Translations under genes and position numbers: made by a program | Notes under the pieces: model-generated | What the model was told of the DNA's origin: nothing | Database searches by the model: none | What the model saw: the letters and a program-made list of their open reading frames with translations, nothing else | Assembly (NCBI GenBank): GCA_963682025.1 | Contig: OY821517.1 | Location: 105,034,972-105,098,971, forward strand | DNA length: 64,000 nt | Source of the DNA: Cordilura impudica | Taxonomy: Eukaryota > Arthropoda > Insecta > Diptera > Scathophagidae | Direction: 5' to 3' | In this document: piece by piece, positions 23,116 through 33,399 of the stretch | How the letters are laid out: each line of letters starts with the position of its first letter | Position numbering within the stretch: the first letter of the stretch is position 1

Positions 23116-23818
23116 AATGGAGTAGTAAAATATCTTGATGTCTTCAATAAGTTGCTATTATTCTCATTTACGGAGATGTCTTCCTTAGTAATGACAGTGG
23201 TTGATTTTGTTTCTGACTGAAATATTAAATTTATAAACATTTTTGCTTTAGTTTTCTTCGGTTTGGTTTTATTTATTCAGGGTCAAAACCTTAGCGAAAA
23301 TGAAGAGATATCTCACGTGGTAGCTTCTTCATAAGTCAATCAGTTTATCCGCTTTGAAGATAATCTTTTGTGTATTTTTTTCCTGAATAAGTAGGTTTTC
23401 TTCCAATTTAATGATTCAGATATACTATGTGCCATATATATGTACATATATATTATGTTAGGTGCTTCCCAGCGATGTACATTTAAGATCTGGTGAAGTT
23501 GTAATCTGGAAGTATTACATCTTGAGATGGTTAGGATTGTTGTTCAGCCATTGAGGATAGTGCAGATATCGTTAAAAAAAAGTATCTTCGTTGTAAGTAA
23601 TGACATTAGCCGGCTCAGGATCAGTTGGAGGATCTGAAGTACAAATCATTAGTTTCTGTACGTTGTTGACGCTACAACGCTCTTTTTTAATAAAATTTGG
23701 TGTTTTTGGAACCAATCGAGATTGATGCGTTTAGGCCTCTAATTATCAGTCGAGATTTTTCACACATGTTGTTCATCGGTTGATGTTTTTTCTCGTCTGG
23801 CGCGCTCATTGTTGGTCG

Positions 23819-24064
23819 GCGGAAAATTCTTCGAAAACAATTCTTCGAAAAAAAATTCTTCGAATAGCAGTTCTTCGAATAACAATTCTTCGAAAACAAT
23901 TCTTCCCCGCTATAGTTGAAAACCTCTATGATTATTCCCCGCTATAGTTTAAAATCTCTGATTATTTCAGGCTATAGTTGAAAAACTCTATGGTTATTGT
24001 TATTCGAAGAACTGCTATTCGAATAACTGTTTTTTCGAAGAATTGTTTTCGAAGAATTCTCCGC
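23819..24064. repeat. Long inverted repeat with ~69-bp arms
   Basis: The left arm 23819-23887 and right arm 23996-24064 are complementary with few mismatches or small gaps. Each arm consists of about five degenerate units of AATTCTTCGAAA. The roughly 108-bp loop holds three direct copies, about 34-41 bp apart, of a unit with GCTATAGTTGAAAAC and CTCTATG. Transcription through it would give a long hairpin RNA. ORFs read across the arms are repeat-encoded and not genes. Confidence 0.85.
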
Positions 24065-24823
24065 AAATCCTCATTGTTTTCAATGCTTCCTATTCCTTCT
24101 TGGAATTGATTGTTCCACTTGTACAAATTTTTGTTTTCGATATACTGGTCACTGGCCAATGGTCACGAACCAAATTTTAATGGAACTTCTTTGCTCAACA
24201 AAATCAGATATTGTTTATATTGTCGAATTCGATTTTAGTTGTTTACAAAAGAGTCACTATTTAACCAATTGACATGAAATTTGGCACATATGTCAAAAAC
24301 AGCAACCAACCTGAAAAAAAATATTTTCACAAATCGCAAAGTTTAAATTAAAAAACCAACGTTTGATTGGAACATAGTATTACAATTGTGTCTTCTTTTA
24401 AGAGATTGGATTAACCATTTCTTTCAAAAAAATTTGGTTTCGATATTCTCGAAAAACTCGCCTGCATAAGCGGCACATCAAAAGAACTTAACTCTTATTT
24501 CTTATTTCAGAAATTTTCAGAAACGAAAATTAGAGATATTTCCATTGCACTGAAAGAATCATTTGTACGATAAATAGATGGATGCCCATTACTTAATCGA
24601 CGTCGGAAGTTATTTTGATTTAACACACACTCAGCACACACTCATTATACCCAGATCTATTTCAATTATAAGTTCTTCCTATATATAGAAAATTTTTGTG
24701 GTTTGAACAGAACAAAGTGAATTTTCTTTTTATTAAAATTGTAAACAAAACAAAAACTTAGTTATACCAGTCAATATGTAATTCATATGTATGCACGTAA
24801 ATAAAATAACAAATGGATTCGCA
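24065..24823. other. Downstream flank of the first G-alpha gene
   Basis: No ORF of interest. Sequence just below 24824 should be the 3' UTR; AATAAA candidates on the minus strand lie near 24729. Confidence 0.35.
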
Positions 24824-25930
24824 CTAAAGCAAACCTAAGCCATCCAAATGATAATTTAAAATCATATTTCGAACAGCACTAAATACAACTTGAATGTTTT
24901 CCGTGTCGGTAGCACATGTAAACTGAATATATAAATTTCTTTGTGGTCGTGTTTGTAAAAACATATTCAAAAAAAATTCGCGTGCCGCATCAGCACTATG
25001 TCGGGGCCCCGTAAATTCGGGGAAGTAATCTCCTAAATCCGAATACATAATTTTCTCATCCAGCAAATCGGTTTTGTTTAAAAACAATATAATCGGTGTG
25101 TCATTAAACCATTCTGATATAGCTTCAAAAACAGTTTTCGATTCCCTAAGCCGATTTCGTTTTGCCGACTCCATAAGGACTTGATCGTATTCTGAAATGG
25201 CTAGTAGGAAAATAATCGATCTAACATTGTCAAAACAATGCATCCATTTACGTCTCTCCGAACGTTGACCGCCAACGTCTGTCATACGAAATACGACGTT
25301 TTTTATTTCAAAAACATGTTCGACCAGACCCGTTGTCGCTATACGTACTCGTAATATATCCTGATCAGTTGGTATGTAATCAGTTTGAGCAATACGATCA
25401 ATATTTGTGAGATAGTATTTGGTAGAATCATTCAGTTGATATTCTCGACGTCTCCTGTAGCACTTTTGTATGCCAGCATCATTCCAAAGTTCTTTTATTG
25501 CTGACAAATAGGGATCTTCCAAATATGTTGCATGTTCACATTGCACATACATGATTAAGGTGGCATTAGATATAAAGTTTTCTTCCTTTTCATAATCAAT
25601 TTCCAACAGTTTCATGGCTGTGATCAGACTCTGCATTGAGTTGAATATGTTCTGATGTATTAATTTGATTTGATCTCGCCTATCGTCCTCCGTATAACCG
25701 GTTGTATATAAAATCCGCATTTGGCGAACAAACGTTGATTTGCCCGCTTCACCAGTACCCAGCAACAATAGTTTAATCTCTTTATTGTACTCTTCCTTGT
25801 ATGCCTTCATCTGCTTTTCCAACATCTTATGCCGTTTAATTTGTGCTTTTGCTTCTTCTGATTTAAAACAATCCATTTGGGTATTTCTATCGAAGCAGAC
25901 CTTTGAATCACAGTTTTTTAAAAAATTCAT
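24824..25930 (-). CDS. Gq-type G-protein alpha subunit-like protein, intronless (G-alpha copy 1)
   Basis: GTP-binding switch for receptor signalling, closest in reading to Gq. The frame gives 368 aa from the first Met. The Met at codon 19 (25874-25876) starts MDCFKSEEAKAQ, which lines up with the usual Gq N-terminus, so the likely protein is 350 aa (24824-25876) with a single Cys3 for palmitoylation. Numbering from that Met: P-loop GTGEAGKST (40-48), switch-I RIATTG with catalytic Arg178 and Mg-binding Thr181, switch-II DVGGQRSERRKW with Gln204, NKTD and TCATDT. GTPase residues therefore look intact. The C-terminus ends DGLGLL instead of EYNLV, so the receptor-contact tail is altered. There are no introns, unlike typical Gq genes, suggesting retroposition. 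The second copy lies 3.1 kb further along on the same strand. Confidence 0.88.
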   Translation of the reverse strand: MNFLKNCDSKVCFDRNTQMDCFKSEEAKAQIKRHKMLEKQMKAYKEEYNKEIKLLLLGTGEAGKSTFVRQMRILYTTGYTEDDRRDQIKLIHQNIFNSMQSLITAMKLLEIDYEKEENFISNATLIMYVQCEHATYLEDPYLSAIKELWNDAGIQKCYRRRREYQLNDSTKYYLTNIDRIAQTDYIPTDQDILRVRIATTGLVEHVFEIKNVVFRMTDVGGQRSERRKWMHCFDNVRSIIFLLAISEYDQVLMESAKRNRLRESKTVFEAISEWFNDTPIILFLNKTDLLDEKIMYSDLGDYFPEFTGPRHSADAAREFFLNMFLQTRPQRNLYIQFTCATDTENIQVVFSAVRNMILNYHLDGLGLL

Positions 25931-27085
25931 CGAGTGTTTTAGTTAGAAGTTGTATCGTTACTGATTATAATGAAAATGATTAATATTTTATATTGTTATA
26001 AACACCTAGGGTCTTATAAATATCCCATAAATAGCCTGAAAACAAAAATAAATATCAGTTAACAATAGTATTTGGCGTAAACGACACGAAATGTTCAGTA
26101 CTTATACATATCGATCGATCGATAAAAATCTTTGTAAATCCTTTTACGTATGGGAACTTCTATTTTAAATCAATGTAAAAATTAGGCTTCGACATCACCG
26201 TTTTTGAATTTTTTAAATTTTATATCTTTCTAAACTAGGAAACATTTTTAAGTTTTGGAACTAAAATAATTGCGTTTAACTTAAAAACTTATTAACCTTT
26301 AATTCTAATCGAGCTTTCATTAAGAGGGTATTACGTTATCTTTTTACTATTTTTGCTTTTTTGCCATTTTTACTCTATTGTGCTTGTTTGCATTTTTTTT
26401 TTTCAAAATGGTGTTTTTTTTAATTTTTTCTATTTTTGAGCTATAAATGGATTTACCAGGGGGGTTATTATGTAATTCGATTCGAAAGAAAAAATCTTTC
26501 GCAAAGAATTTCCGTTTCGAAAGTAAAATCGTATCATCTAATTCATTCGAATGTGTCACAGAGTTGTATTTATATATAAAAGGGTAAAAACAAGTGCTGC
26601 TATTGGTTAAAAATTTAGCAGCATTTTGATTTTAACGTCAATGTTATCAGCACTTGTGATTTAATGTCAAAATTAAAAACTAAAAAAATAAAGGGATTAT
26701 TTATTAAAAGTTTATTATTTATTTTTTATATTATTTAAAAGTTATTTAAAATAAAAAAATTATTTAATAAATTCAAACATCTCTTCAGGTTCTAATCAAT
26801 TTCAAACATAACTTTTATAGAATTTACCTGATTTATTTGATTACCGACTTGCTTTTGTAGAAGACTGTCTTTATTTCGATTTTAAATTGACGTTGGGACA
26901 GTGTTTTGATTTGAGTTAGCGCCAAAAAGGAGAAGTTCCATCCAGCCTTATCTATAGCAAACAATGCGACAACTTTTCCTCAAGTTGTGTTTGGGAGCAA
27001 ATTTACTTGGTCCACCTTCGGCACCTAAATACTTGTGGATTTTATAATCTGCCCATACCTAGAAACATATTTACATTTGAATGCA
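25931..27085. other. Spacer between the two G-alpha genes, left part
   Basis: Contains the presumed 5' flank of G-alpha copy 1, a (ATCG)n stretch near 26109-26120, and a short inverted pair ACAAGTGCTG (26590) / CAGCACTTGT (26650). ORFs here are low-complexity and unconvincing. Confidence 0.35.
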
Positions 27086-27345
27086 TATCGAGGGCTTATA
27101 TTCAAAAAGTGCTGTCTACATTTGACAACAATATTAATTTTTGATTTCAAACTGTTGTCTGATATAACTGTCAAATATAATATTAATTTTCATATCATAC
27201 ATGATTAGAACGACTATTTCTTAATAGATATTGTAGCAAATCGATCAACAAGTTCTTTCAGATCTTATTAATAAATTAGTTTTACACGCTCTCTTTAAAA
27301 TAATTATTGATGCAGATAGCACTTTTTGAATATAAGCCCTCGATA
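27086..27345. mobile_element. MITE with perfect 26-bp terminal inverted repeats and TA duplication
   Basis: TA flanks both sides (27086-27087 and 27344-27345). The ends are TCGAGGGCTTATATTCAAAA and its exact complement, 26 bp each and 29 bp counting the flanking bases. The element is 256 bp, non-coding and almost undecayed at its ends. The TA duplication points to the Tc1/mariner superfamily. Confidence 0.9.
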
Positions 27346-27812
27346 TATTACTTATAGAAATGTGAATCATGAAAAATTTATTTTTTCCCCGTTATTTAAT
27401 TTTTTGTAAAATTTTCTAAAAAAAAAAAACGGCTGTCTAGGTGTCAATTTTAAATATAAACCAATGTTTACAATATTTTCTTGACGTTTCGCGGCTTGTT
27501 TGGTCTCTTCTTTAGGGGATGTTATTTATTTAATCTGTAATTTTTTCCATTTAGCGTATTCAAGATTATCCAGAGACAACCTTGTCCAGAAGTCTCTGCG
27601 CTAGCTTTTAGCATTTGAAACTTTAAGTTGGCCTTTTGCTAAATCGGAATGTTTTATCATAAAATCCACCATTATTTCATAATATCTTTGTTTTGTATTA
27701 ATTTTTTTATATGGTCCACTCCTTTAAAGATTCAGCAATGTAAAAATAAAATAAAAGTATTTTTCGAATTTTAAATTACGTATTAAACACTTTGTCATAT
27801 ATTTATTTATAA
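27346..27812. other. No gene recognised
   Basis: AT-rich spacer between two transposon remnants, with no supportable feature. Confidence 0.3.
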
Positions 27813-28690
27813 CTAGCTGTTTTTACCTGGTCTTGCCCGGCATCCAAAGGCCTTCGACTTGAAAAATAGTTCACTATGCTTACCAGGCGTTGAGTACTTA
27901 GTCCCCATGTGAACAAATTCCTCAAAAAAATTTAACTTTCTCACCAAAAATTTGTATGGGATTGGGGAATTTGTTCATGATGAAAAAATTTCCCAATGTT
28001 TACGTTTTTTGGGGATTAAAATAATTTTTTGTTTCAATTTAAAATTTTTTGACTTTTTAATTTAGAAGTTTTTTAAAAGTACTTCAAAAATAAGCTGCGA
28101 AACCACTTTAAGTTTTTTTTAAGTTTATTTATTTTGTAAACATCAAATCGTTTGCAAATTAAAGGTATCAGAAGTTTTAAAAATTGAATTACTTCATTCA
28201 ATAAATGATCACCATTGAGCAGAGACGTCAAATTTATAGACGTTTAAAAAATGGAAAATGATTACGACGTTTAAAATTGTGCCGCAAGGTTGCTTTAAGC
28301 AATTGCCACTTCCGCGCGCCGAAATGATGCAAATGAAAAGCATACAGATTTTAAATACGTTTATTGCAGGACAGATATTGAGAGCAGTATGGGAAATTTC
28401 TTCATTTCGTGAAGTTATTCCCCAATTTTTTGGGAAATTACTTAATTTTTTTTTTTTGAATTTGTTCATTGGGGACTAAGTACTCAGCGCCTGCTTACCA
28501 TTACAACTAACTATGTTTATGCACGGATTATTTTGAGTGTATGATGTCTAAGGGTTACTAATTTTAGTAATTCTAGAGCTTTGGGATATACAAAATTTCT
28601 GGTTTTTCCTTCTGGTTCATATCCGAAAAGATTGTGCAGGCTCACAACTCAGGAGGCGGCGACATATAATTGTCTATGAGAAAAACAGGG
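27813..28690 (-). mobile_element. Helitron 3' remnant with helicase C-terminus
   Basis: The minus-strand frame at 28672-28560 reads QLYVAAS, a stop, VVSLHNLFGYEPEGK and NFVYPKALELL. This matches the end of Helitron Pif1-type helicase (LYVxxSRVxSxxNLF, then the xVYPxAL tail). The element's 3' terminus is at 27813, where the minus strand reads GGGCAAGACCAGGTAAAAAC followed by AGCTAG, a CTAG-ended Helitron terminus. A 607-bp MITE splits helicase from terminus. The Rep domain and the rest of the helicase are gone. Confidence 0.7.
27885..28491. mobile_element. 607-bp MITE inserted in the Helitron, 8-bp target duplication
   Basis: TGCTTACC occurs at 27877-27884 and 28492-28499. The ends are AGGCGTTGAGTACTTAGTCC and the complement AGGCGCTGAGTACTTAGTCC, continuing for about 37 bp in all. 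The 8-bp duplication suggests a hAT-type non-autonomous element. ORFs at 28209-28479 lie inside it and are spurious. Confidence 0.85.
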
Positions 28691-29076
28691 AGATTCTAAG
28701 TTGATACCTGCTACCGTAATTACAATTAGAAAAGGTGTAGATTTAGATTCACATTATTTGAAATAGAGTTAAAATGTAGTCTCAACGCAATATTACGAGA
28801 AAGCAACTTACCTTATTCCCATAACGTATCGCAGCCAAGAGTAAACGTAACTTGACCAAAAAAGTATTATATACTTTGTTGTTTATAAGTCTATTATTAA
28901 TATTTTATATATTAACAATATTTATATAATTTATTCGAATTAATGTCTGTATAATATGTGTAGCAAATAATATTATATGATTTATTTTAAGTGATAGTTT
29001 GTTTTAGGTACATATTTACTGAGTTATTAAATGTTTGCATTATAAGTATAACAGTGTATATCCAAAATTTTAAAAT
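28691..29076. other. Downstream flank of the second G-alpha gene
   Basis: A minus-strand AATAAA (28981-28986) lies about 90 nt past the G-alpha stop and is a plausible polyadenylation signal. 28691-28860 may be more decayed Helitron. Confidence 0.4.
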
Positions 29077-30141
29077 TTAAATTAAATTGAAATGATATAA
29101 ATTCAAATTCAAAATTGTATCTCGAACAGCGCTATAAACAAAGACGATACTTGTATTTTGTATATCTGTGGAACACGTGAAATGATGATACAGTCTTCTA
29201 TTTGGTAAGGTTCTCAAAAACATGTTCAATATAAATGTTCGTGCAGCTCGTGGATCACATTTGGGTCCTTTGAATGCCGGAAAATAATCAGATAAATGCG
29301 AATGCATAACTTTTTCGTCTAAAAGATCGTATTTGTTGAGTACCAAAATAACTGATATATGATCAAAACAGCGGTACGAAGAAATACTTGAAAATAGTTC
29401 CAAAGATTCTTTAAGACGATTGCGATGATCAGAGTCTGCTGAAAATTGATCATATTCGGATATGGCCGCTAAGAAGATTATCGATGTGACATTATCAAAA
29501 CCATGCATCCATTTTTTTCTAGCCGAGCGTTGACCGCCTACATCTGTAATTCGAAAATCAACATTTTTGTACTTGAACAAATATTCAACAAGACCACTTG
29601 GTGGCATATGAACTCGTAAGATATCCTGGTCGCTTGGTATATAGTAGGGTTCAGCAATGCGATCAATGTGCGTTAGGTAATATTTTGTTGAATCCAGCAA
29701 TTGGTATTCTCTGCTATGCATATAACATTCCTGTATGCCAGCATCGGCCCATAGTTCCTTCAGCGCTGTCAAAAAAACCTCTTTCATATAGATGGGGTTT
29801 TTCGTGTCAACAAATTTTATGATACTTGAATTTATAACAGCGTTTTCTTTAGTTTCATACGGAATATATAGTAGCTCCATGGCTCTTATCATAATTTGCA
29901 TTGATGTGAAAATATTTTGATAGATTATAGTGATAAACTCCATTCGTTCCGCAATCGTATAACCTTTGCCGCATAGAATTCTCATTTGACGTATAAATGT
30001 TGATTTTCCCGAGCCAGAATTGCCCAAAAGTAGCAATTTAATTTGTTTGTTATAAGTACGTTTGTATATTTGTAGTTGGCGATCGAGCTCCTTGTTTTGA
30101 AGATACTGAGCTCTTACCTCTGGAGGCATTAAACAATTCAT
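29077..30141 (-). CDS. Divergent Gq-type G-protein alpha subunit, intronless, catalytic residues lost (G-alpha copy 2)
   Basis: 354 aa, the usual Gq length, in one uninterrupted frame. The N-terminus is MNCLMPPEVRAQ with a single Cys3. The P-loop is GNSGSGKST (40-48): the Lys and Ser are kept, but the conserved Glu43 is Gly. Switch I reads RVHMPPSG, so the catalytic arginine is His178 and the Mg-binding threonine is Pro181. Switch II keeps DVGGQ (Gln204) but has RSARKKWMHGF. NKYD and TCSTDI are close to the standard guanine-binding motifs, and the C-terminus HFNLI resembles EYNLV. The frame is open despite these changes, which argues for selection on a modified function or for a young decaying copy. 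Family knowledge predicts very slow GTP hydrolysis and weak Mg/GTP binding; that is inference. Confidence 0.88.
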   Translation of the reverse strand: MNCLMPPEVRAQYLQNKELDRQLQIYKRTYNKQIKLLLLGNSGSGKSTFIRQMRILCGKGYTIAERMEFITIIYQNIFTSMQIMIRAMELLYIPYETKENAVINSSIIKFVDTKNPIYMKEVFLTALKELWADAGIQECYMHSREYQLLDSTKYYLTHIDRIAEPYYIPSDQDILRVHMPPSGLVEYLFKYKNVDFRITDVGGQRSARKKWMHGFDNVTSIIFLAAISEYDQFSADSDHRNRLKESLELFSSISSYRCFDHISVILVLNKYDLLDEKVMHSHLSDYFPAFKGPKCDPRAARTFILNMFLRTLPNRRLYHHFTCSTDIQNTSIVFVYSAVRDTILNLNLYHFNLI

Positions 30142-30324
30142 AATGGTGTTTTAATATTTACTAATGCTAATCCTTGGTCCGTAATGCTGTAAATCTACTT
30201 ATTGAATGATAAAATAAATGAATGGTTTATTCGTATATCTGTGATACACAATTGTTATTTTAATATATTGGCGGTTTCAGCTTTGTTTCATAGAAAAGAA
30301 AAGAAATTGACATATAGGTTATAA

Positions 30325-30420
30325 TTAAATATAATTAAAGTCGGGTCAGGCCGAATACATGGTACCATATACCATGTGTACGAGAAAGCATCATATGTCC
30401 AACAATAATGTGGCCATAAT
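30325..30420 (-). mobile_element. Helentron-like terminal fragment
   Basis: AAAGTCGGGTCAGGCCGAAT, then a CCATATACCATGTGTACGAG segment, in the same order (hairpin, then subterminal box) as family A 3' ends but with a different sequence. It is a fragment only. Confidence 0.45.
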
Positions 30421-31149
30421 TGGATACGACTATATATATAAAATATGAATTTGTTATAAATTTGTTATAATCCAATTATAAATTCCACGTGTACAAAAAA
30501 ATTAATAAGTGTCTTCATTGAATATCTATGGAAACCGCAAACAATGCCTGAACTAGCTTCCATTAAGGTTAACAAAAGTTGTAGTTGGGCTTTCTTTGTG
30601 AACAAGAACAATAAAATATTTATATTTTATTTAAATTTTGTTTTATCAAAATACTTCTTATATTTTTATGTAAACTCCCATCTGTTTTGCAAGTGAAATT
30701 TTTTTTGTGAAAAACCAAATTCAAATGCATTGAGAATAAGTACTTTTTCCGATGGATTTTTTTCCGAAGTAATTTTTAATCATAATACGAGAAAAGGGAA
30801 AAATGAGAAATTTCACACGGAATTTTTGTTTAGAATTGGGTTGATTATGTTTAATAACAACTCTGTTAATTTGTTGTTATTTTGATTAAAATAAGCTCGA
30901 GGATATGTTGAAGCGAAGTTTAGGACCCAAAAGCAGACGGACGCAATTTCTCAAACAATTTCTGGAAAGGCAAGCAATATCAAGTTGCGGCTAACGAAGC
31001 AAATCATTTGGTACAACGGGCTCCATTAAATACCGAAGAATTGTTTGTAAATGAGACTCCTTGCTTTCGCATCACTGCGGTAAGAAAGCTCTTGAGTGAT
31101 ACAAGAACAATAACGTGGGTTTTGTACAAAGGTAGGTAAATCCTGCAAA
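30421..31149. other. Spacer with an unassigned coding-like patch
   Basis: At about 30965-31135 the plus strand can be read as AANEANHLVQRAPLNTEELF and NETPCFRITAVRKLL in one frame with codon texture unlike its surroundings, ending at a stop. I do not recognise it; a gene or transposon relic is possible. Confidence 0.3.
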
Positions 31150-31625
31150 CTGAACGTCGTTTTCTTGAAAAGGAAAACAACCAATGCAACCACCCATGTA
31201 GACATAAGTTGTTGTTGCTTGAAAAATAGATTTTTTTGTTCGTCAACAAAAAGTTAACGGGACTTAGGATAAGAATATAGTAACGTATCAAGAATAAAAG
31301 TGACAAAAAATAACAGAAATAAATAAATACACAAGTTTTTATAAGTGATTTTAAACTGAAAAATAATCCAAAATTATTTTGTGTCGTTTTCTGAGAAAAT
31401 AATTTGTCAGCGATCAAACTTAGGTAGACATACGTCGATAGTGCTGCAAATTAATTTAATAAACATTTAAGTTACGTCGTTATTTAAAGAAAAAACTCAG
31501 ATATGGTCAATATTTTTTTTTTTTAATTTAGCACATGTAAAGAACGTTAAAAATTAATATATTTGGCATCGTTAACTCAAAACTGACAAAAATGGACATA
31601 CGCGGTTATTCCAGAAAACCACAGA
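31150..31625 (-). mobile_element. Inverted-repeat element, copy 2 (truncated)
   Basis: Reverse-complement relative of the 11.48-12.19 kb element. The intact end at 31596-31625 is GACATACGCGGTTATTCCAG followed by AAAACCACAG. The shared interior includes AGTGACAAAAAATAACAGAA and GACATAAGTTGTTGTTGCTT. The other end is missing. The ORF at 31004-31417 is spurious. Confidence 0.7.
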
Positions 31626-33069
31626 TTTTTTAATTAGAACAGGTTCTATTTTGGCACGACAAACATATGAAAATACAACACTGCTTGTGGCGAAAGAAAA
31701 ACAAAGTAAATTATAAAGATTAATATTGAAAGGAAAATAAATTGTTTATTAAGTAACAATTAAAAATATATAAAATATGTAACTTTATTTTTAACAATAA
31801 ATTTTTGTAACTTCACAAATAAAATTAGCTGTTTCTTGTTGTTGTTGATTGACTGTTTGTGTGTAATATTTGTACATTTAGAGGTTATGTCATACGGAAA
31901 TACATACGCATACAATTACATATGGATAAAAAAAGAGACAGTAAGTAGTAAAAAAAAACACATCGTGTGATATGACCTTTAAAAACATATATTTTAGTGA
32001 AACCTATAGTTATCTGTTTGTCTTTACAGAGATTTAGGAGAATAGTTGTATTTTCTAATGACTAGGATTTAATAAATCCAATTTATATTCATTGAAATAT
32101 GTAAAAGATGGAGCAACAAATATGTAAAATAAGTTTAAATATTAAATAGATGGCGAATAAAATATTTAAAAATTTTTATGAGAAAAGTAAAAACAAGTAA
32201 TTAAAAAATACGATTACTATCGGGAAGCAGCTTTATACGGGGACTAAGAATAAAAATGGACTGTTTTGGATTATGGATCCAAATTGAATCAAATTTGAAT
32301 ATGTCAAACTCTTAGAGGACATTTGCATCAAGACTTGGTCTGAAAAAACACCAATTTTGATCAATTCTCCTATCAAAATATATTTTCAATTGCGACCCTG
32401 GGGGTTGCTGCGTACCTCAATTCAAATTTGATATTTATTCTTTAATTTTATTTATTTTTATTTTATTTATTTTTTAATTTAGTCCTCTTCGTAAACTTAA
32501 AATTTGCTTTTTTACGAAATAATATAATATAATAAATTACTTTATTTTCGAAATGAAAATTCTGTTCGAATCGAAATACACAGGTTGATTATAAGGACAG
32601 ACAAACTGCCAGGAAGACCAACGGACCAACGATCGGAATAATGAAAGGTTCTAACGTTATATGTTATTAAAAACTGTATTTTTAATTTTATTATTTATCT
32701 GAATGAATTTATAGTTAATGCAATGTATGGGGTTTATGGTGTTATAACTAGCTAGTACTATTGCATATTAGATAATTAAAAAATAAAATTTATAGTCACA
32801 ACTTACTCGTACGGAAATACTTTTAAACGCCTGATATTGCATATTTATACCCACCCTGTGGTCAGGGCATCATGCATTTGTGCTAATGACAGATTCTAAA
32901 TGGCTGCCAAGATATGCATAACCACACTTAAACGAATAGGTATTCTGCCCCGTCCGCTCCATAGAACCAATATAAGCATCTCATGATGCTTATCAGATAC
33001 GACATTGCTTCACCTGAGTAGTCTTTGTCGTGAGAGCGCAGAAAAAAAGCAGGGAAAATGTTGTCTCTC
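31626..33069. other. AT-rich spacer with Helentron-like scraps
   Basis: No gene. 32216-32400 contains ATCGGGAAGCAGCTTTATAC and GGGGACTAAG, an interior fragment of family A (minus). 32846-32900 has a family A 5' box (CCTGTGGTCAGGGCATCATG). The rest shows nothing recognisable. Confidence 0.45.
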
Positions 33070-33150
33070 TTCAGCAAAGTTGGGTTCTTTCTTCAGCAAA
33101 GTTGGGTTCTCTCTTCAGCAAAGTTGGAGTTTCTCTTCAGCAACGCATTT
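33070..33150 (+). repeat. 22-bp tandem repeat, ~3.5 units
   Basis: TCTTCAGCAAAGTTGGGTTC repeated at a 22-bp period with small changes. Confidence 0.85.
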
Positions 33151-33399
33151 GTGAGCTTTTGATTTAACAGTGACCAGAGCTATTAAGTAATTAAACAGGT
33201 TGATCGATTAGCCCATCTCCAATAAGTTATGTCAGCGGTTCCGTTTGTGTACTAACTAATTGCAGATAGATGTGAGTTTGCCAGTTTATCGGTTCTGTAA
33301 TTCTCCCAAATGAATCGTAAGACTAATTGCATGACCACCTATTTTGGGGATAGTTGATGGAATTTACTGTTTTAATTAACAGTCATTTAATGGATTTGC

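Noticed and set aside
23687..23899. 70-aa repeat protein with SKNCY units
   Set aside because: The repeats are the translated arm of the inverted repeat; the opposite arm has the same units in complement.
28209..28479. Overlapping ORFs on both strands (86 and 73 aa)
   Set aside because: Contained in a MITE with clear ends and an 8-bp duplication; no family motif.
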